NCBI RefSeq assembly: GCF_900156745.1 | Contig: NZ_LT707065.1 | Location: forward strand, 5,000,086-5,064,085 | DNA: 64,000 bases | Reading direction: 5' to 3' | From: Achromobacter sp. MFA1 R4 | GTDB taxonomy: Bacteria; Pseudomonadota; Gammaproteobacteria; Burkholderiales; Burkholderiaceae_B | In this document: positions 42,420 to 51,968 of the stretch, one piece after another | How the letters are laid out: the number at the start of each line of letters is the position of its first letter | How positions within the stretch are numbered: the stretch's first letter is position 1 | The notes under the pieces: model-generated | The model's database searches: none | What the model was told of the DNA's origin: nothing | The model's input: the letters and a program-made list of their open reading frames with translations, nothing else | Position numbers and translations under genes: made by a program

Positions 42420-44333
42420 ATGTCCACCTTGCCTTTGCGCGTGCTGTCGGTGATTCCGCCGATGACGCAGCTGAATACCCCCTATCCGTCCACCGCCTAC
42501 CTGACCGGGTTCCTGCGTTCTCGCGGCGTGACGTCGTTCCAGGAGGACCTGGCGCTCGCCCTGGTGCTGCGCCTGCTGTCGGCCGATGGCCTGCGGGCCG
42601 TCGCCCAGCAGGTGGATGCGCTTCCCCTTGAAAAGCACACCCCGGCGATCCAGGCCTTCGTCGCCATGCAGCCGCGCTATCTGGCCACCATCGGGCCCGT
42701 GATTGCCTTCCTGCAAGGCCGCGACTCCACGCTGGCGCACCGCATCGCCGGTCGCAACTATCTGCCTGAAGGCCCGCGCTTCAGTTCGCTGGACGTCTAC
42801 CTGGACGAGGAAGGCGGCGATCCGCTGGGCTGGGCATTCGGCGCGCTGGGCCTGCAGGACCGCGCCAAGCACCTGGCCACGCTCTACCTGAACGATCTGG
42901 CCGACGTGCTGCGCGACGCCATCGATCCGCGCTTCGAGTTCGTGCGCTACGCCGAATCGCTGGCGGGCAGCCAGCCCACCTTCGATCCGCTGGCCGAGGC
43001 GCTGGCCGCGCCCTTGAATCTGGTGGACGAGACGTTGCGGGCGCTGACGATGGACGCGTTGGCGCGCCACAAGCCGACGATGGTGCTGCTGTCGGTGCCG
43101 TTCCCCGGCGCGGTGTACGCGGCCTTCCGGATCGCGCAGGCGATCAAGGCGCAGGATCCCGGCATCGTGATCGTGCTGGGCGGGGGCTTCGTCAATACCG
43201 AACTGCGTGAACTCAAGGACCCGCGGGTATTCGATTATTTCGATTTCGTCACGCTCGACGCGGGCGAGCGCCCCTTGCTCGCGCTGCTGGAGCATGTGCA
43301 GGGCAAGCGCTCGCGCCAGCGCCTGGTGCGCACGTTTCTGCGCGACGCCGACAGCGGCGCAGTGCGTTACGTCAACCTGGTCGAACCCGACGTCGCGTTT
43401 GCGGAAGTGGGTACGCCCACGTGGGACGGCCTGCCGCTGGACCGCTACCTGTCGCTGCTGGACATGCTCAATCCCATGCACCGGCTCTGGAGCGACGGCC
43501 GCTGGAACAAGCTGACCGTGGCGCACGGCTGCTACTGGAAGAAGTGCAGCTTCTGCGACGTGGGCCTGGACTACATCGGTCGCTACGAAGGCGCGGAGGC
43601 GACCGTGCTGGCCGACCGCATCGAAGCCATCGTGGCCGAAACCGGCCAGACCGGCTTTCACTTCGTGGACGAGGCCGCGCCGCCCAAGGCGTTGAAAGCC
43701 CTGGCCACCGAGCTCATCGAACGCAACGCCGGGATTTCGTGGTGGGGCAACATCCGCTTTGAAAAGACCTTCAGCCCCGAGCTTTGCGAACTGCTGGCCG
43801 ACAGCGGCTGCATCGCTGTGTCGGGCGGCCTGGAGGTGGCGTCCGACCGGCTGCTCAACCTGATGAAGAAGGGTGTGTCGATCGACCAGGTGGCGCGGGT
43901 GACGCGCGCCTTCACCGATGCGGGGGTGCTGGTGCATGCCTACCTGATGTATGGCTTTCCGACGCAGACCGTGCAGGACACGGTGGACGCGCTGGAATAC
44001 GTGCGCCAGCTGTTTGAGAACGACTGCATCCAGAGCGGGTTCTTTCACCGCTTTGCCTGTACGGTGCACTCGCCAGTGGGGCAGAACCCCGAGGAATATG
44101 GCATCCGGCTCAAGCCGCTGCCTGACATCACGTTCGCCAAGAACGACGTCGGTTTCCACGACCCCACGGGCGTGGACCACGACGCGCTGGGCCGCGGGCT
44201 GAAGAAGGCCATTTACAACTACATGCACGGCATCGGCCTGGACGAAGACGTGCGCAGCTGGTTCCCGTTCAAGGTGCCGCGCACGACGGTGGCGCGGCAG
44301 CGCATTGCGCGCGCGCTGAGCCGGCGCGGCTGA
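42420..44333 (+). CDS. B12-binding-domain radical SAM enzyme
   Basis: A 637-residue radical SAM protein. A cobalamin-binding-like N-terminal half (about 1-330; IVIVLGGGFVNTEL) is followed by the radical SAM core with the cluster motif Cys371-YWKK-Cys376-SF-Cys379, a Cx4Cx2C spacing seen in this subgroup rather than the standard Cx3Cx2C, and a C-terminal region. Later SAM-core motifs are GGLEVASDRLLNLMKKG and YLMYGFPTQT. Such enzymes modify tRNA, lipids or natural products; the reaction is not known here. TATAAT at 42370-42375 could be its -10. No strong ribosome binding site precedes ATG 42420. Confidence 0.88.
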   Translation: MSTLPLRVLSVIPPMTQLNTPYPSTAYLTGFLRSRGVTSFQEDLALALVLRLLSADGLRAVAQQVDALPLEKHTPAIQAFVAMQPRYLATIGPVIAFLQGRDSTLAHRIAGRNYLPEGPRFSSLDVYLDEEGGDPLGWAFGALGLQDRAKHLATLYLNDLADVLRDAIDPRFEFVRYAESLAGSQPTFDPLAEALAAPLNLVDETLRALTMDALARHKPTMVLLSVPFPGAVYAAFRIAQAIKAQDPGIVIVLGGGFVNTELRELKDPRVFDYFDFVTLDAGERPLLALLEHVQGKRSRQRLVRTFLRDADSGAVRYVNLVEPDVAFAEVGTPTWDGLPLDRYLSLLDMLNPMHRLWSDGRWNKLTVAHGCYWKKCSFCDVGLDYIGRYEGAEATVLADRIEAIVAETGQTGFHFVDEAAPPKALKALATELIERNAGISWWGNIRFEKTFSPELCELLADSGCIAVSGGLEVASDRLLNLMKKGVSIDQVARVTRAFTDAGVLVHAYLMYGFPTQTVQDTVDALEYVRQLFENDCIQSGFFHRFACTVHSPVGQNPEEYGIRLKPLPDITFAKNDVGFHDPTGVDHDALGRGLKKAIYNYMHGIGLDEDVRSWFPFKVPRTTVARQRIARALSRRG

Positions 44334-44336
44334 GGC

Positions 44337-45671
44337 CTAGCTGGCGGGCGGCGCGTCCTGGGCGGCCGACAGGATCGGTTCGGCCGCCTCGGCGCCCGGC
44401 ACCGCGTTCGTCAGGTCCTCGGTCATTTCGTGGTCCAGCGCGCCCTGGAACAGGTCTTCGGTCACGCGCAGTTCCACGCCCACCGGCGACATCTGCGCGG
44501 CGGCGGCAAAGGGGGCCACGGGCGCGGGCGCCGGGCGCTCGTTGCGGCGCCAGACAAAGAAGGTGACCAGGCTCAGATTGAGCAAGGCGAAACACCAGAA
44601 CAGCCCGGCTTCCCCGAACGTCGCCATCACGGGCGAGATCGCCAGCGGACTCAGCGCCGACCCCAGCGAGTTGATCAGCAGCAATCCCTGGATCATCCGC
44701 ACCAGCGCATCGGCGGGCGCGCGGTCCGCGGCGTGGCTGACCGCCACCGGGTAGATGGCGAACACACCGCCGCCCAGAAGAAACAGCAGCGGCATCAATA
44801 GCGGCGAGGCGGGCGGCAGCGCCAGGATGAGCAGGCTGAGCAGCGCGCAGAACACGGCCAGGGCGATCAGCACCACCTGACGGTCGCGCAGGTCGGACCA
44901 GCGGCCCACCGGATACTGCAGCACCATCGCGCCCAGGATCACGGCGCCCATCATCTTGCCCACCTCGGCCACGTCCAGGCCGATGCGCTGCAAATACAGC
45001 GGCAGTAGGGTGTACACCGCGGCGATCGCCACGCCCGACCCGAAGCAGCCCATCACGCCCGTGGGTGTCATGCGCGCCAGGTGATGGGGCAGCAGCGGCT
45101 CGACGCGTTCCACCAGCGGCGACACGCGCGGAATGATGACCATGGGCAGCACCGACAGCGACGCCAGCAGGCCGGCCACCATGAAGGGCGCCATGTCGCC
45201 CAGCCGCGTGATCGCGCCCAGCTCCAGCTGGCCCAGCATGCCCGATCCGTACAGCGCGATCATGTACAGGGCCAGCAGGCGTCCGCGCATGCGGGAGTCG
45301 CCCGCCAGCAGCAGCCAGCTTTCGACCACCAGGAACACGCCGACGCTGGCCCAGCCATTGATCAGGCGCAGCACGAACCAGGCCTCGCGGTTGAAGATCA
45401 GGCCCTGCAGCAGCACGGTGACGGCGATGAGCGAGGCAAAACTGCTGTAGGCGCGGATATGGCCGATACGCAGGATCAGCCGGTCATTGAAGATGGCGCC
45501 CAGCGTCAGACCGATGAAATACGACGACGAAATGACGCCGATGACGGTGGCCGACTCTCCGGCGGCGTCCAATTGCAGGGTCGTGAGGGAAGAGATGAAC
45601 GCGTTGCCGATGCAGACAACGAACAAGCCAAGCAAGGGCCCGAGCACCAGGCCCAACAACTGCCGAGACAT
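44337..45671 (-). CDS. MFS transporter (YcaD-like)
   Basis: A 444-residue major facilitator protein with twelve membrane segments in about 1-385 and a hydrophilic C-terminal extension (about 390-444) rich in Ala, Pro and Glu. Motifs: IGVISSSYFIGLTLGAIFNDRLILRIGHIRAY-type loop 2-3 region and PVGRWSDLRDRQ between helices 8 and 9. It belongs to the YcaD-type branch, substrate unknown. ATG 45671 has GAGGA upstream; the ORF start at 45704 has no such site. Convergent with the radical SAM gene, 3 bp apart. Confidence 0.9.
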   Translation of the reverse strand: MSRQLLGLVLGPLLGLFVVCIGNAFISSLTTLQLDAAGESATVIGVISSSYFIGLTLGAIFNDRLILRIGHIRAYSSFASLIAVTVLLQGLIFNREAWFVLRLINGWASVGVFLVVESWLLLAGDSRMRGRLLALYMIALYGSGMLGQLELGAITRLGDMAPFMVAGLLASLSVLPMVIIPRVSPLVERVEPLLPHHLARMTPTGVMGCFGSGVAIAAVYTLLPLYLQRIGLDVAEVGKMMGAVILGAMVLQYPVGRWSDLRDRQVVLIALAVFCALLSLLILALPPASPLLMPLLFLLGGGVFAIYPVAVSHAADRAPADALVRMIQGLLLINSLGSALSPLAISPVMATFGEAGLFWCFALLNLSLVTFFVWRRNERPAPAPVAPFAAAAQMSPVGVELRVTEDLFQGALDHEMTEDLTNAVPGAEAAEPILSAAQDAPPAS

Positions 45672-45933
45672 GAAATCCTCGATTTCCAGAACAGCGAAAA
45701 GCATCCGGCGCGACCGGACAAACGATCAATGGGGGAGGGGGGAATGCGTCATGGTTCGCCTGGCTTGGGAGGGCAATGCCATGCGCTTGGGCGCGGGCCG
45801 GCCGGCGCGGTCGCGCGGGCGCGGCGGGAATCCGGCGCGGATTGTAGCGCCGATTGCGAAGCGGGCTAAGGACTCGCCCGCCGGGGACGGACGACGCGGC
45901 GGACGGGTTTTCCGCCCTGAACGGCGGGGCGCG

Positions 45934-46500
45934 TCACTTCACTGCGTAATTCCTGGCTTCGGCTTCGCCCGCCCATTTGCGCAGGGCGGAGATGAACTCG
46001 GGGCAGACGTTGCCGTCGACGGAGGTGTCGACGATGACGCTGTCCTGCATGCGCATCAGCACCTTGCATTCGTAGATGCGGGTGCGGTTGGCATAGTGGC
46101 CGGTGGTGTTGGTCTGGAACACCGGCGTGGGCGCGCTGTTCCGGCTGCCGGGGATCATGCCCACGACCTGCTGGCTGGAGCTGTCCACGACCCATTCCGA
46201 GTACGGGGCGGACTGGTAGTCGGACCATTCCAGCTCCATCGTGTTGCCGACGGGCCGGATGCGGGACGGTTCGCCCAGCGCGGCGATCGCGTCGTCGATG
46301 GAGCGGCCTTCCATGTTCTTGGCCACGTTCACGCTGGGCGAGAACGAAAGCCCCGATTTGAAGACCTGGCTGAGCGAAGGCAGGGTGGAACTGCCGCCCG
46401 TGGGCATCGGGGCGCAGCCAGCCACGCCCAGCGCGGTCAGAATCCCCGCAAACAGAAAGCGCCGTCCGCGGCGGGGAAGGGGATGCTGTGGCGTGTTCAT
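45934..46500 (-). CDS. lipoprotein of unknown function
   Basis: A 188-residue protein. A basic N-terminus, a hydrophobic stretch and the lipobox LGVAGC give a probable lipid-modified Cys at about residue 29. The mature part resembles small outer-membrane-associated proteins (SIDDAIAALGEPSRIRPVGNTMELEWSDY) of the type that hold a SmpA/OmlA-like beta-sandwich fold, though I cannot confirm this. Two Cys (YECK, NVCPEF) near the C-terminus could form a disulfide. ATG 46500 is chosen by the signal; the upstream frame to 46659 is unsupported. Confidence 0.78.
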   Translation of the reverse strand: MNTPQHPLPRRGRRFLFAGILTALGVAGCAPMPTGGSSTLPSLSQVFKSGLSFSPSVNVAKNMEGRSIDDAIAALGEPSRIRPVGNTMELEWSDYQSAPYSEWVVDSSSQQVVGMIPGSRNSAPTPVFQTNTTGHYANRTRIYECKVLMRMQDSVIVDTSVDGNVCPEFISALRKWAGEAEARNYAVK

Positions 46501-46808
46501 GCGGGTGTCCAGGCTCCGAGACTGGCCGCCTGCCGCTCTGCACAATGCGCGCGGCGCGGCGCCGTTTGTTTCTGTTCGTGACACGAGAACCGCGCCCTGT
46601 CGGCCGGTGCGCAGGTTCGCACGGCCTTTGTGCTGATGGCCGGCTTCAAAAAGTGCCACATTTTTACCGATAAACGGGGGCGGAGTCCGGTCTGGCAGAT
46701 GTGAAATTTGTTACCTAATATGCCGGGGCAGGCGTCTCATACAGGGACGGAACCGAGGCGCGCTGGGATAAGATTTTCCCGCCCAATTCCACGGACTCCC
46801 TGACGATC
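46501..46808. other. 308-bp divergent intergenic region
   Basis: This gap lies between the lipoprotein gene (-) and the DUF4189 gene (+). It holds AT-rich patches at about 46640-46720. TAAGAT at 46769-46774 may be part of a promoter for the DUF4189 gene, but I cannot place a good -35. No gene seen. Confidence 0.5.
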
Positions 46809-47642
46809 ATGCCCGCTCGCCTATCTGCCTTGCTCCGCGCCGCCTTCGCCACACTCGTCCTGGTGGCGGGATTGGCTTCCCCCGCCGCCCATGCCGCCGA
46901 AAAGCTCTACGGCGGCATCGCCACCGACGGCAAGCATTCCAGGATTTTCTGGGTGCTGCCAGAAACCGACGGCAAGGCGGCCGAAGCCGCGGCCCTGGCC
47001 CAATGCCGCAAGGCGGGGGGCAAGGAGTGCAAGGTGCTGAGCTGGTTTTCCGACAGTTGCATGGTCTATGCCCGCAATTCCGTGCAGGACCTGTTTCCGG
47101 GCAACAGCGTGTCGCCCGAGATGGCCGCCAAGAAGGCCATCCGCCGCTGCACCGCCGCCAGCCCCGACGGAAAGTGCCGCCTGACGACCATGCCGCTGTG
47201 CGTGGGTCCGGGTTACAGCGCGGCCGACCTGCAGGCGCCCGTCAAGGCCACGCCCGCCGACCTGGAAAGCCTGTCGGCCCGGATGGACCAACGGGAGTAC
47301 TGGGGCGCCATCGCCGAAAAGGAGACCGGCGACCTGGTCTATGCCGACGGCTATCCCCACGAGAAGGACGCGCTGTCGCAACTGCTGGAATGGGACGACT
47401 GCCAAGGCTGCAAGAAGGTGCTGACCTACACCGATAGCTGCGTCGGCCTGGCCTGGGCCAAGGGAATCAAGGGCCGGGGCACGAGCTTCACCGCGCTCGA
47501 CCCCGATCCGAAAGCCGCCCGCGATGCCTCGCGCGCGGCCTGCACCGCAAAAACGGGAAGCCCGGCCTGCGTGGCGATGGTGCGCTGCTCGGGCCGGGCG
47601 TACATCGATGGCTATGCGGGCGAGGATCAGAAGGCGAACTGA
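46809..47642 (+). CDS. DUF4189 domain-containing exported protein
   Basis: A 277-residue secreted protein: signal peptide at about 1-29 (VLVAGLASPAAHAAE) and two tandem DUF4189 units (about 31-125 and 160-270). Each has the WG/YGG-IA opening and a Cys-rich core (CRKAGGKECKVL, CTAKTGSPACVAM), with several Cys pairs likely disulfide-bonded. The domain is common in proteobacterial exported proteins, function unknown. The stop adjoins that of the convergent hydrolase gene with no gap. Confidence 0.88.
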   Translation: MPARLSALLRAAFATLVLVAGLASPAAHAAEKLYGGIATDGKHSRIFWVLPETDGKAAEAAALAQCRKAGGKECKVLSWFSDSCMVYARNSVQDLFPGNSVSPEMAAKKAIRRCTAASPDGKCRLTTMPLCVGPGYSAADLQAPVKATPADLESLSARMDQREYWGAIAEKETGDLVYADGYPHEKDALSQLLEWDDCQGCKKVLTYTDSCVGLAWAKGIKGRGTSFTALDPDPKAARDASRAACTAKTGSPACVAMVRCSGRAYIDGYAGEDQKAN

Positions 47643-48479
47643 TCAGCTCTTGATGAACGCGAGCAGGTCCGCGTTGATCACGTCCGCATGGGTCGTGAGC
47701 ATGCCGTGAGGAAAGCCCGGGTAGACCTTCAGCGTGCCGTTCTTGAGCAGCTTCACCGACAGGCGCGATGCGTCGTCGATGGGCACGATCTGGTCGTCGT
47801 CGCCGTGCATCACCAGCGTGGGCACGGTGATGGCCTTCAGGTCCTCGGTCTGGTCGGTCTCCGAGAAAGCCTTGATGCCTTCGTAGTGCGCCTTGGCGCC
47901 GCCGATCATGCCCTGGCGCCACCAGTTGTTGATCACGCCCTGCGACACCTTGGCGCCATCGCGGTTGAAACCGTAGAACGGGCCCGCGGCGACATCCAGG
48001 AAGAACTGCGCGCGGTTGTCGGCCAGCGCCTTGCGAAAGCCGTCGAACACTTCGATCGGCGTGCCGCCCGGGTTGGCGTCCGTCTTGACCATGAGGGGAG
48101 GCACGGCGCTGACCAGCACGGCCTTGGCGACGCGGCCTTGCGGTTCGCCATGGCGGGCGACATAGCGGGCGACTTCTCCGCCGCCCGTGGAGTGGCCGAT
48201 GTGCACGGCGTTGCGCAGGTCCAGGTGCTGGGCCACGGCCGCCGCGTCGGCGGCGTAGTGGTCCATGTCGTGGCCGTCGCTGACCTGGCTGGAACGCCCA
48301 TGTCCGCGCCGGTCGTGCGCGATGACGCGAAAGCCCTGGGCGAGGAAGAACAGCATCTGCGTGTCCCAATCATCGCTGGACAGCGGCCAGCCATGGTGGA
48401 ACATGATGGGCTGGGCTGTCTTGGGGCCCCAGTCCTTGTAGAAGATTTCAACGCCATCGGGGGTGGTGATCGTGCTCAT
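47643..48479 (-). CDS. alpha/beta hydrolase (non-haem chloroperoxidase-like)
   Basis: A 278-residue alpha/beta hydrolase of the cofactor-free haloperoxidase/esterase group. The oxyanion motif [12 protein letters not shown], nucleophile Ser in [11 protein letters not shown], acid Asp in HGDDDQIVP and base His in [10 protein letters not shown] are present. The natural role is usually an esterase; perhydrolase activity is a side reaction. It ends head-to-head with the DUF4189 gene. ATG 48479 has GGAG-like sequence (CCGGAGAATCCC) upstream. Confidence 0.93.
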   Translation of the reverse strand: MSTITTPDGVEIFYKDWGPKTAQPIMFHHGWPLSSDDWDTQMLFFLAQGFRVIAHDRRGHGRSSQVSDGHDMDHYAADAAAVAQHLDLRNAVHIGHSTGGGEVARYVARHGEPQGRVAKAVLVSAVPPLMVKTDANPGGTPIEVFDGFRKALADNRAQFFLDVAAGPFYGFNRDGAKVSQGVINNWWRQGMIGGAKAHYEGIKAFSETDQTEDLKAITVPTLVMHGDDDQIVPIDDASRLSVKLLKNGTLKVYPGFPHGMLTTHADVINADLLAFIKS

Positions 48480-48631
48480 GTCGGGATTCTCCGGGTTGGT
48501 TGGACCGCAGGGATAGACTAGGGCCTTATGCGTTGCCGGAACATCCTACGCTGGGCTTGGCGCGTAATACAAAGGTATAGGCGGGTGCCGCGGGCGGATG
48601 TGTCCAATCCGCCGCCTCCCACCGGTTTCCG

Positions 48632-49018
48632 CTAACTTGTCGCGTCGCGCCCGTGCCGCAAGGCATCGGCCACGCACCGGGCCATGGCCTCGCCATCGAC
48701 GGGCTTGTCCAGGTAGGCACAGGCGCCCAGCGCCAGCAGCCGCAGACGCGCGGCCTCGGTGGGAAAGGCGGTCATGAAGATCAGGGGAAAGCGGCGTCCG
48801 GCGGCGATGAGTTCCGCCTGGAGCTGATCGCCCGTCATGGGCGCCATCTGGACGTCCGTGATCATGCAGTCGGGGTCGCCCGCGCCCCGGTCGTTCAGGA
48901 AGTCGGGCCCCGACCCGTAGGCCCGCACCTCGTAGCCGAGCGAGCGCAACAGGCTGGACAGCGAGATTCTGACCCCATCGTCGTCGTCGACAACCGCGAT
49001 AGTGGGAGTGTGATTCAT
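48632..49018 (-). CDS. stand-alone response-regulator receiver domain
   Basis: A 128-residue CheY/FixJ-like receiver domain without an output domain. The acidic triad is at residues 11-14, the phosphoryl acceptor is Asp55 (MITDVQMAPM), and Lys105 is in YLDKP. It follows the LuxR-type regulator by 115 bp on the same strand and likely shares its kinase, either as a phosphate sink or by binding a partner. The sequence is fully conserved at the active site, so it is not a decayed gene. Confidence 0.9.
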   Translation of the reverse strand: MNHTPTIAVVDDDDGVRISLSSLLRSLGYEVRAYGSGPDFLNDRGAGDPDCMITDVQMAPMTGDQLQAELIAAGRRFPLIFMTAFPTEAARLRLLALGACAYLDKPVDGEAMARCVADALRHGRDATS

Positions 49019-49133
49019 GTAGGAAGATCCTTCGGCCCGGACGGATCACATTGCGCATCCGATGCCCGGCAAGTCTCCTTATGAACCTTTGCAACCGCCA
49101 GGAAAATCATACAGAGGTTTGTCCCCGGCACAG

Positions 49134-49784
49134 TCAAGGCGCGGAAATGCCCAGCGCCTCGGCATGGCGGACCAGGTCGGCGAGCGACCGCACCCCCATT
49201 TTGCGCATCACGTGGCCGCGGTGGATCTTGACCGTGATCTCGCTCAGGCCGATCAGCCCGGCCACCTGCTTGTTCATCAGCCCCGACACCACGTGCGCCA
49301 TGACCTCGCGTTCGCGCGGGGTCAGGGTGTCGTAGCGGGCGCGCAGGCCGTCCATCGCCGCGTCGCGGGAACGGCGCTGGGTGTCGCGTTCGATCGCGGC
49401 GGCGACGGCGTCCAGCATGTCCTGTTCGCGAAATGGCTTGGAAAGGAAGTCGACCGCCCCGGCCTTCATGGCGCGCACCGTCATGGGAATATCTCCGTGG
49501 CCGGTGAGGAACACGATGGGCAGGTCGATGCCGTGCCGCGCCAGCTGGTCCTGGAAGTCCAGGCCGCTGATGCCGGGCAGCCGCACGTCCAGCACGATGC
49601 AGCCCGGCGCGTCCGGGATCGGCGCCTGCAGCAGTTCGGCGGGGGACGCGCACAGCGTGGTGCGCAGGCCGACCGACCGGAACAGGCTGTCGAGCGAGGC
49701 GCGGACGCTGGCCTCGTCATCGACCACGATGACCTGCGAGGGCGGGGCGGCGGTGCCGGAAGTGGGTGGGGTTCGGTAGTTCAT
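49134..49784 (-). CDS. LuxR/FixJ family response regulator
   Basis: A 216-residue two-domain regulator: receiver (about 16-130, Asp66 in VLDVRLPGISG, Lys in LSKPF) and LuxR-type HTH (about 150-212; TPREREVMAHVVSGLMNKQVA). FixJ-family proteins dimerise on phosphorylation and activate transcription. ATG 49784 overlaps the kinase stop as ATGA, so kinase and regulator are translationally coupled and are a cognate pair. Confidence 0.94.
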   Translation of the reverse strand: MNYRTPPTSGTAAPPSQVIVVDDEASVRASLDSLFRSVGLRTTLCASPAELLQAPIPDAPGCIVLDVRLPGISGLDFQDQLARHGIDLPIVFLTGHGDIPMTVRAMKAGAVDFLSKPFREQDMLDAVAAAIERDTQRRSRDAAMDGLRARYDTLTPREREVMAHVVSGLMNKQVAGLIGLSEITVKIHRGHVMRKMGVRSLADLVRHAEALGISAP

Positions 49785-51658
49785 GCGGAAGGGTTCCCCT
49801 GCGTGGCCGCAAGTGTCAACGTGAAGGCCGCGCCTGCGCCCGGCGTGCTGTCGACGGCAAGGCTGCCGCCATGCGCCTGCGCCGTGGTGCGGCAGATCGG
49901 CAGGCCCATGCCCATGCCTTGCGGTTTGGTGGTGAAAAACGGATCGAACAGACGTTCCAGGTCGTCCGCGGCGATGCCGGGGCCGGTGTCGGTCACGGTT
50001 ATCGCGACCATGCCGTCCTCCCGGCGCGCCGCGCGGACGGCCAACTGGCGCGGCCGCGTCTGGCCGGCCATGGCCTGGCTGGCATTGACCATCAGGTTGA
50101 CCAGCACCTGCTGCAGCTGGATGCGATCGCCCGTGATGGGCGGCAGGCCGGGCGCGATCTCGACCTGCAGCGCCACGCGTTCGCGCGTGAGCTCGTGGGC
50201 CACCAGACGCGTGGCCTCGTCGATGACGGTCCCGATGTCGAGCGGCGCCTGCTGCACCGGCGCCTTGCTCAGGAACGCGCGGATGCGCTTGACGATCTCG
50301 CTGGCGCGCCGGCCTTCGGAGACGATGCGCGCCATCGCCAGCTCGACTTCGTGCAGGTCCGGCTGCGGACGGCGCAGCCAGCGCATGCCCGCGTCGCCGC
50401 TGGTCACGACCGCCATCAGCGGCTGGTTGACCTCGTGCGCGATGGAGGCGGTCAGTTCGCCCAGCGTCGCCACGCGCGCGGCGTGCGCGAGTTCGGTCTG
50501 GGCCAGCAGCAGCGCGTCCTGCGCCTGCCTGCGTTCGGTGTTGTCCACCACGAATACGAGCACGGCGCCGTCCGGGTCATCCGCCGACGGAAAGGTGATC
50601 GTGAACAGCACCGGCACGCGCGCGCCGTCCGGGCGCACGACCTCGGTCTCGCCTTCGTGGAAGGCCTCGCCCTGCGCGAACGCCAGCAGGGACTGCGCGT
50701 ACATGCGGTCGTCATCGCACAGGATGTCGTCAACCGATTCCAGCCCGGGCGCCGGGCCGCAGCGGCCGACCATCGCGAGAAACGCCGGGTTCACGTCATC
50801 GACCTTCGTCAGCAGGCGCGCCCGGCCGATGAACTCGGGATGGCGGGCCAGGTGCGCGGTGAGGGCGGGGCCGTCCATGATGCCCAGCGCGGTCAGCGCG
50901 GCGCGAACGGCGCGCCAGTCCTCCTGGACGACGCCGATCCGGCTGGCGTCGAACATGCGCCGATAGCGCCTTTCGCTGCTGACCAGGGCGGCGTAGGCGG
51001 CCTTGCGGTCGGTGACGTCACGGTGTGTTTCCATGACGCCCGTCACGCGGCCATGATGGTCGCGCTGCAGCACCCAGCGGCTTTCAAGCACCAGGGTGGC
51101 GCCCGCCCGGGTCTTCTGTTCCAGCGTGCCGTCCCAGGCGCCCGTGGCCAGGAGTTCGGCCTCGATGGCCTCGCGGCGATCGGGGTAGCGGGTCTGCAGC
51201 AGCGTGTCGGCGATGCGGCCCAGGGCCAGGTTCGCGGGCCACCCGTAAACGTCCTCGGCGGTGCGGTTCCAGAAAGTGATGACGCCGTGATGGTCGCGCA
51301 CGAAGATCATGTCGTGCGACAGATTGAGCAGGCGGGCCTGCGACGCCAGCCGGCGCGTCGCATGCTGGTTCTGGAGCGCGAGCAGGGCGGTGATGCCGAT
51401 GGCCGCCAGGCTGACCAGCGCCCGCGCGGTGGGCGAGCCCACGTGGTTCAGCCCGTGCGAGTTCAGATAGGCGGCGATGGTGAGCACGATGCCGGCGGCG
51501 CCGGCCACGATGATGTCCAGGCGCCGCGAGGTGCGTGCCGCCAGCAGCACGACCACCACATACAGCACCGCGACCGCGCCGTCGAAGTCGGTGAAGGTGT
51601 CGACCAGCGCGATGACCAGCGCCAGGACCAGCGCGGCCGCGCGGAACAGGAACTGCAT
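49781..51658 (-). CDS. membrane PAS sensor histidine kinase
   Basis: A 625-residue kinase. Four hydrophobic segments (about 5-110) precede a PAS domain (about 115-240; NLSHDMIFVRDHHGVITFWN), a second PAS-like region (about 255-385) and the kinase core: His408 in ASIAHEVNQPLM (HisKA) and the N, G1 and G2 boxes (LVNLMVNASQAM, DTGPGIA, GMGMGL). It resembles FixL/StyS-type kinases. ATG 51658 is taken, but TTG 51742, with GAGG upstream and 28 codons earlier, is also plausible. The stimulus is unknown. Confidence 0.92.
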   Translation of the reverse strand: MQFLFRAAALVLALVIALVDTFTDFDGAVAVLYVVVVLLAARTSRRLDIIVAGAAGIVLTIAAYLNSHGLNHVGSPTARALVSLAAIGITALLALQNQHATRRLASQARLLNLSHDMIFVRDHHGVITFWNRTAEDVYGWPANLALGRIADTLLQTRYPDRREAIEAELLATGAWDGTLEQKTRAGATLVLESRWVLQRDHHGRVTGVMETHRDVTDRKAAYAALVSSERRYRRMFDASRIGVVQEDWRAVRAALTALGIMDGPALTAHLARHPEFIGRARLLTKVDDVNPAFLAMVGRCGPAPGLESVDDILCDDDRMYAQSLLAFAQGEAFHEGETEVVRPDGARVPVLFTITFPSADDPDGAVLVFVVDNTERRQAQDALLLAQTELAHAARVATLGELTASIAHEVNQPLMAVVTSGDAGMRWLRRPQPDLHEVELAMARIVSEGRRASEIVKRIRAFLSKAPVQQAPLDIGTVIDEATRLVAHELTRERVALQVEIAPGLPPITGDRIQLQQVLVNLMVNASQAMAGQTRPRQLAVRAARREDGMVAITVTDTGPGIAADDLERLFDPFFTTKPQGMGMGLPICRTTAQAHGGSLAVDSTPGAGAAFTLTLAATQGNPSA

Positions 51659-51968
51659 GCGGTGCGGGCCGGCAGTCTCCGGCGCGTCGGGACGCGACCG
51701 CGGCGGCTGGCCAGGCGTGCGGCCGAGTGGTGACGTGAGCAAGATCCACCTCTGGTTGGGCGCGCGCGGATCGGGCGAAAAAACCGGGGGCGCGCAATGA
51801 GACGCGCACATTATCCGCGAACTTTGCCAGGAAACACCCGTATTTTCCGGGTAAACCTTGGTATGAGCCGAGGAAACGATGAGCCGATTTTTCCGGCGCG
51901 GGGCCGTCGCTATGCTGGTTTCCATCGGAAATCGATGCCCGGTTTCCGCAGCCAACCCGGAGAATTCC
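51659..51968. other. 310-bp divergent intergenic region
   Basis: This gap lies between the PAS kinase gene (-) and the Dps gene (+). If the kinase starts at TTG 51742, part of it is coding. TATGCT at 51911-51916 could be the Dps -10. No other gene seen. Confidence 0.5.

Noticed and set aside
42369..44228. 619-codon open frame on the minus strand
   Set aside because: Antisense to the radical SAM gene, whose motifs are clear.
49062..51733. Long plus-strand open frames over the PAS kinase and its regulator
   Set aside because: They overlap well-supported kinase and regulator genes on the minus strand and read as Arg/Ala/Gly-rich filler.
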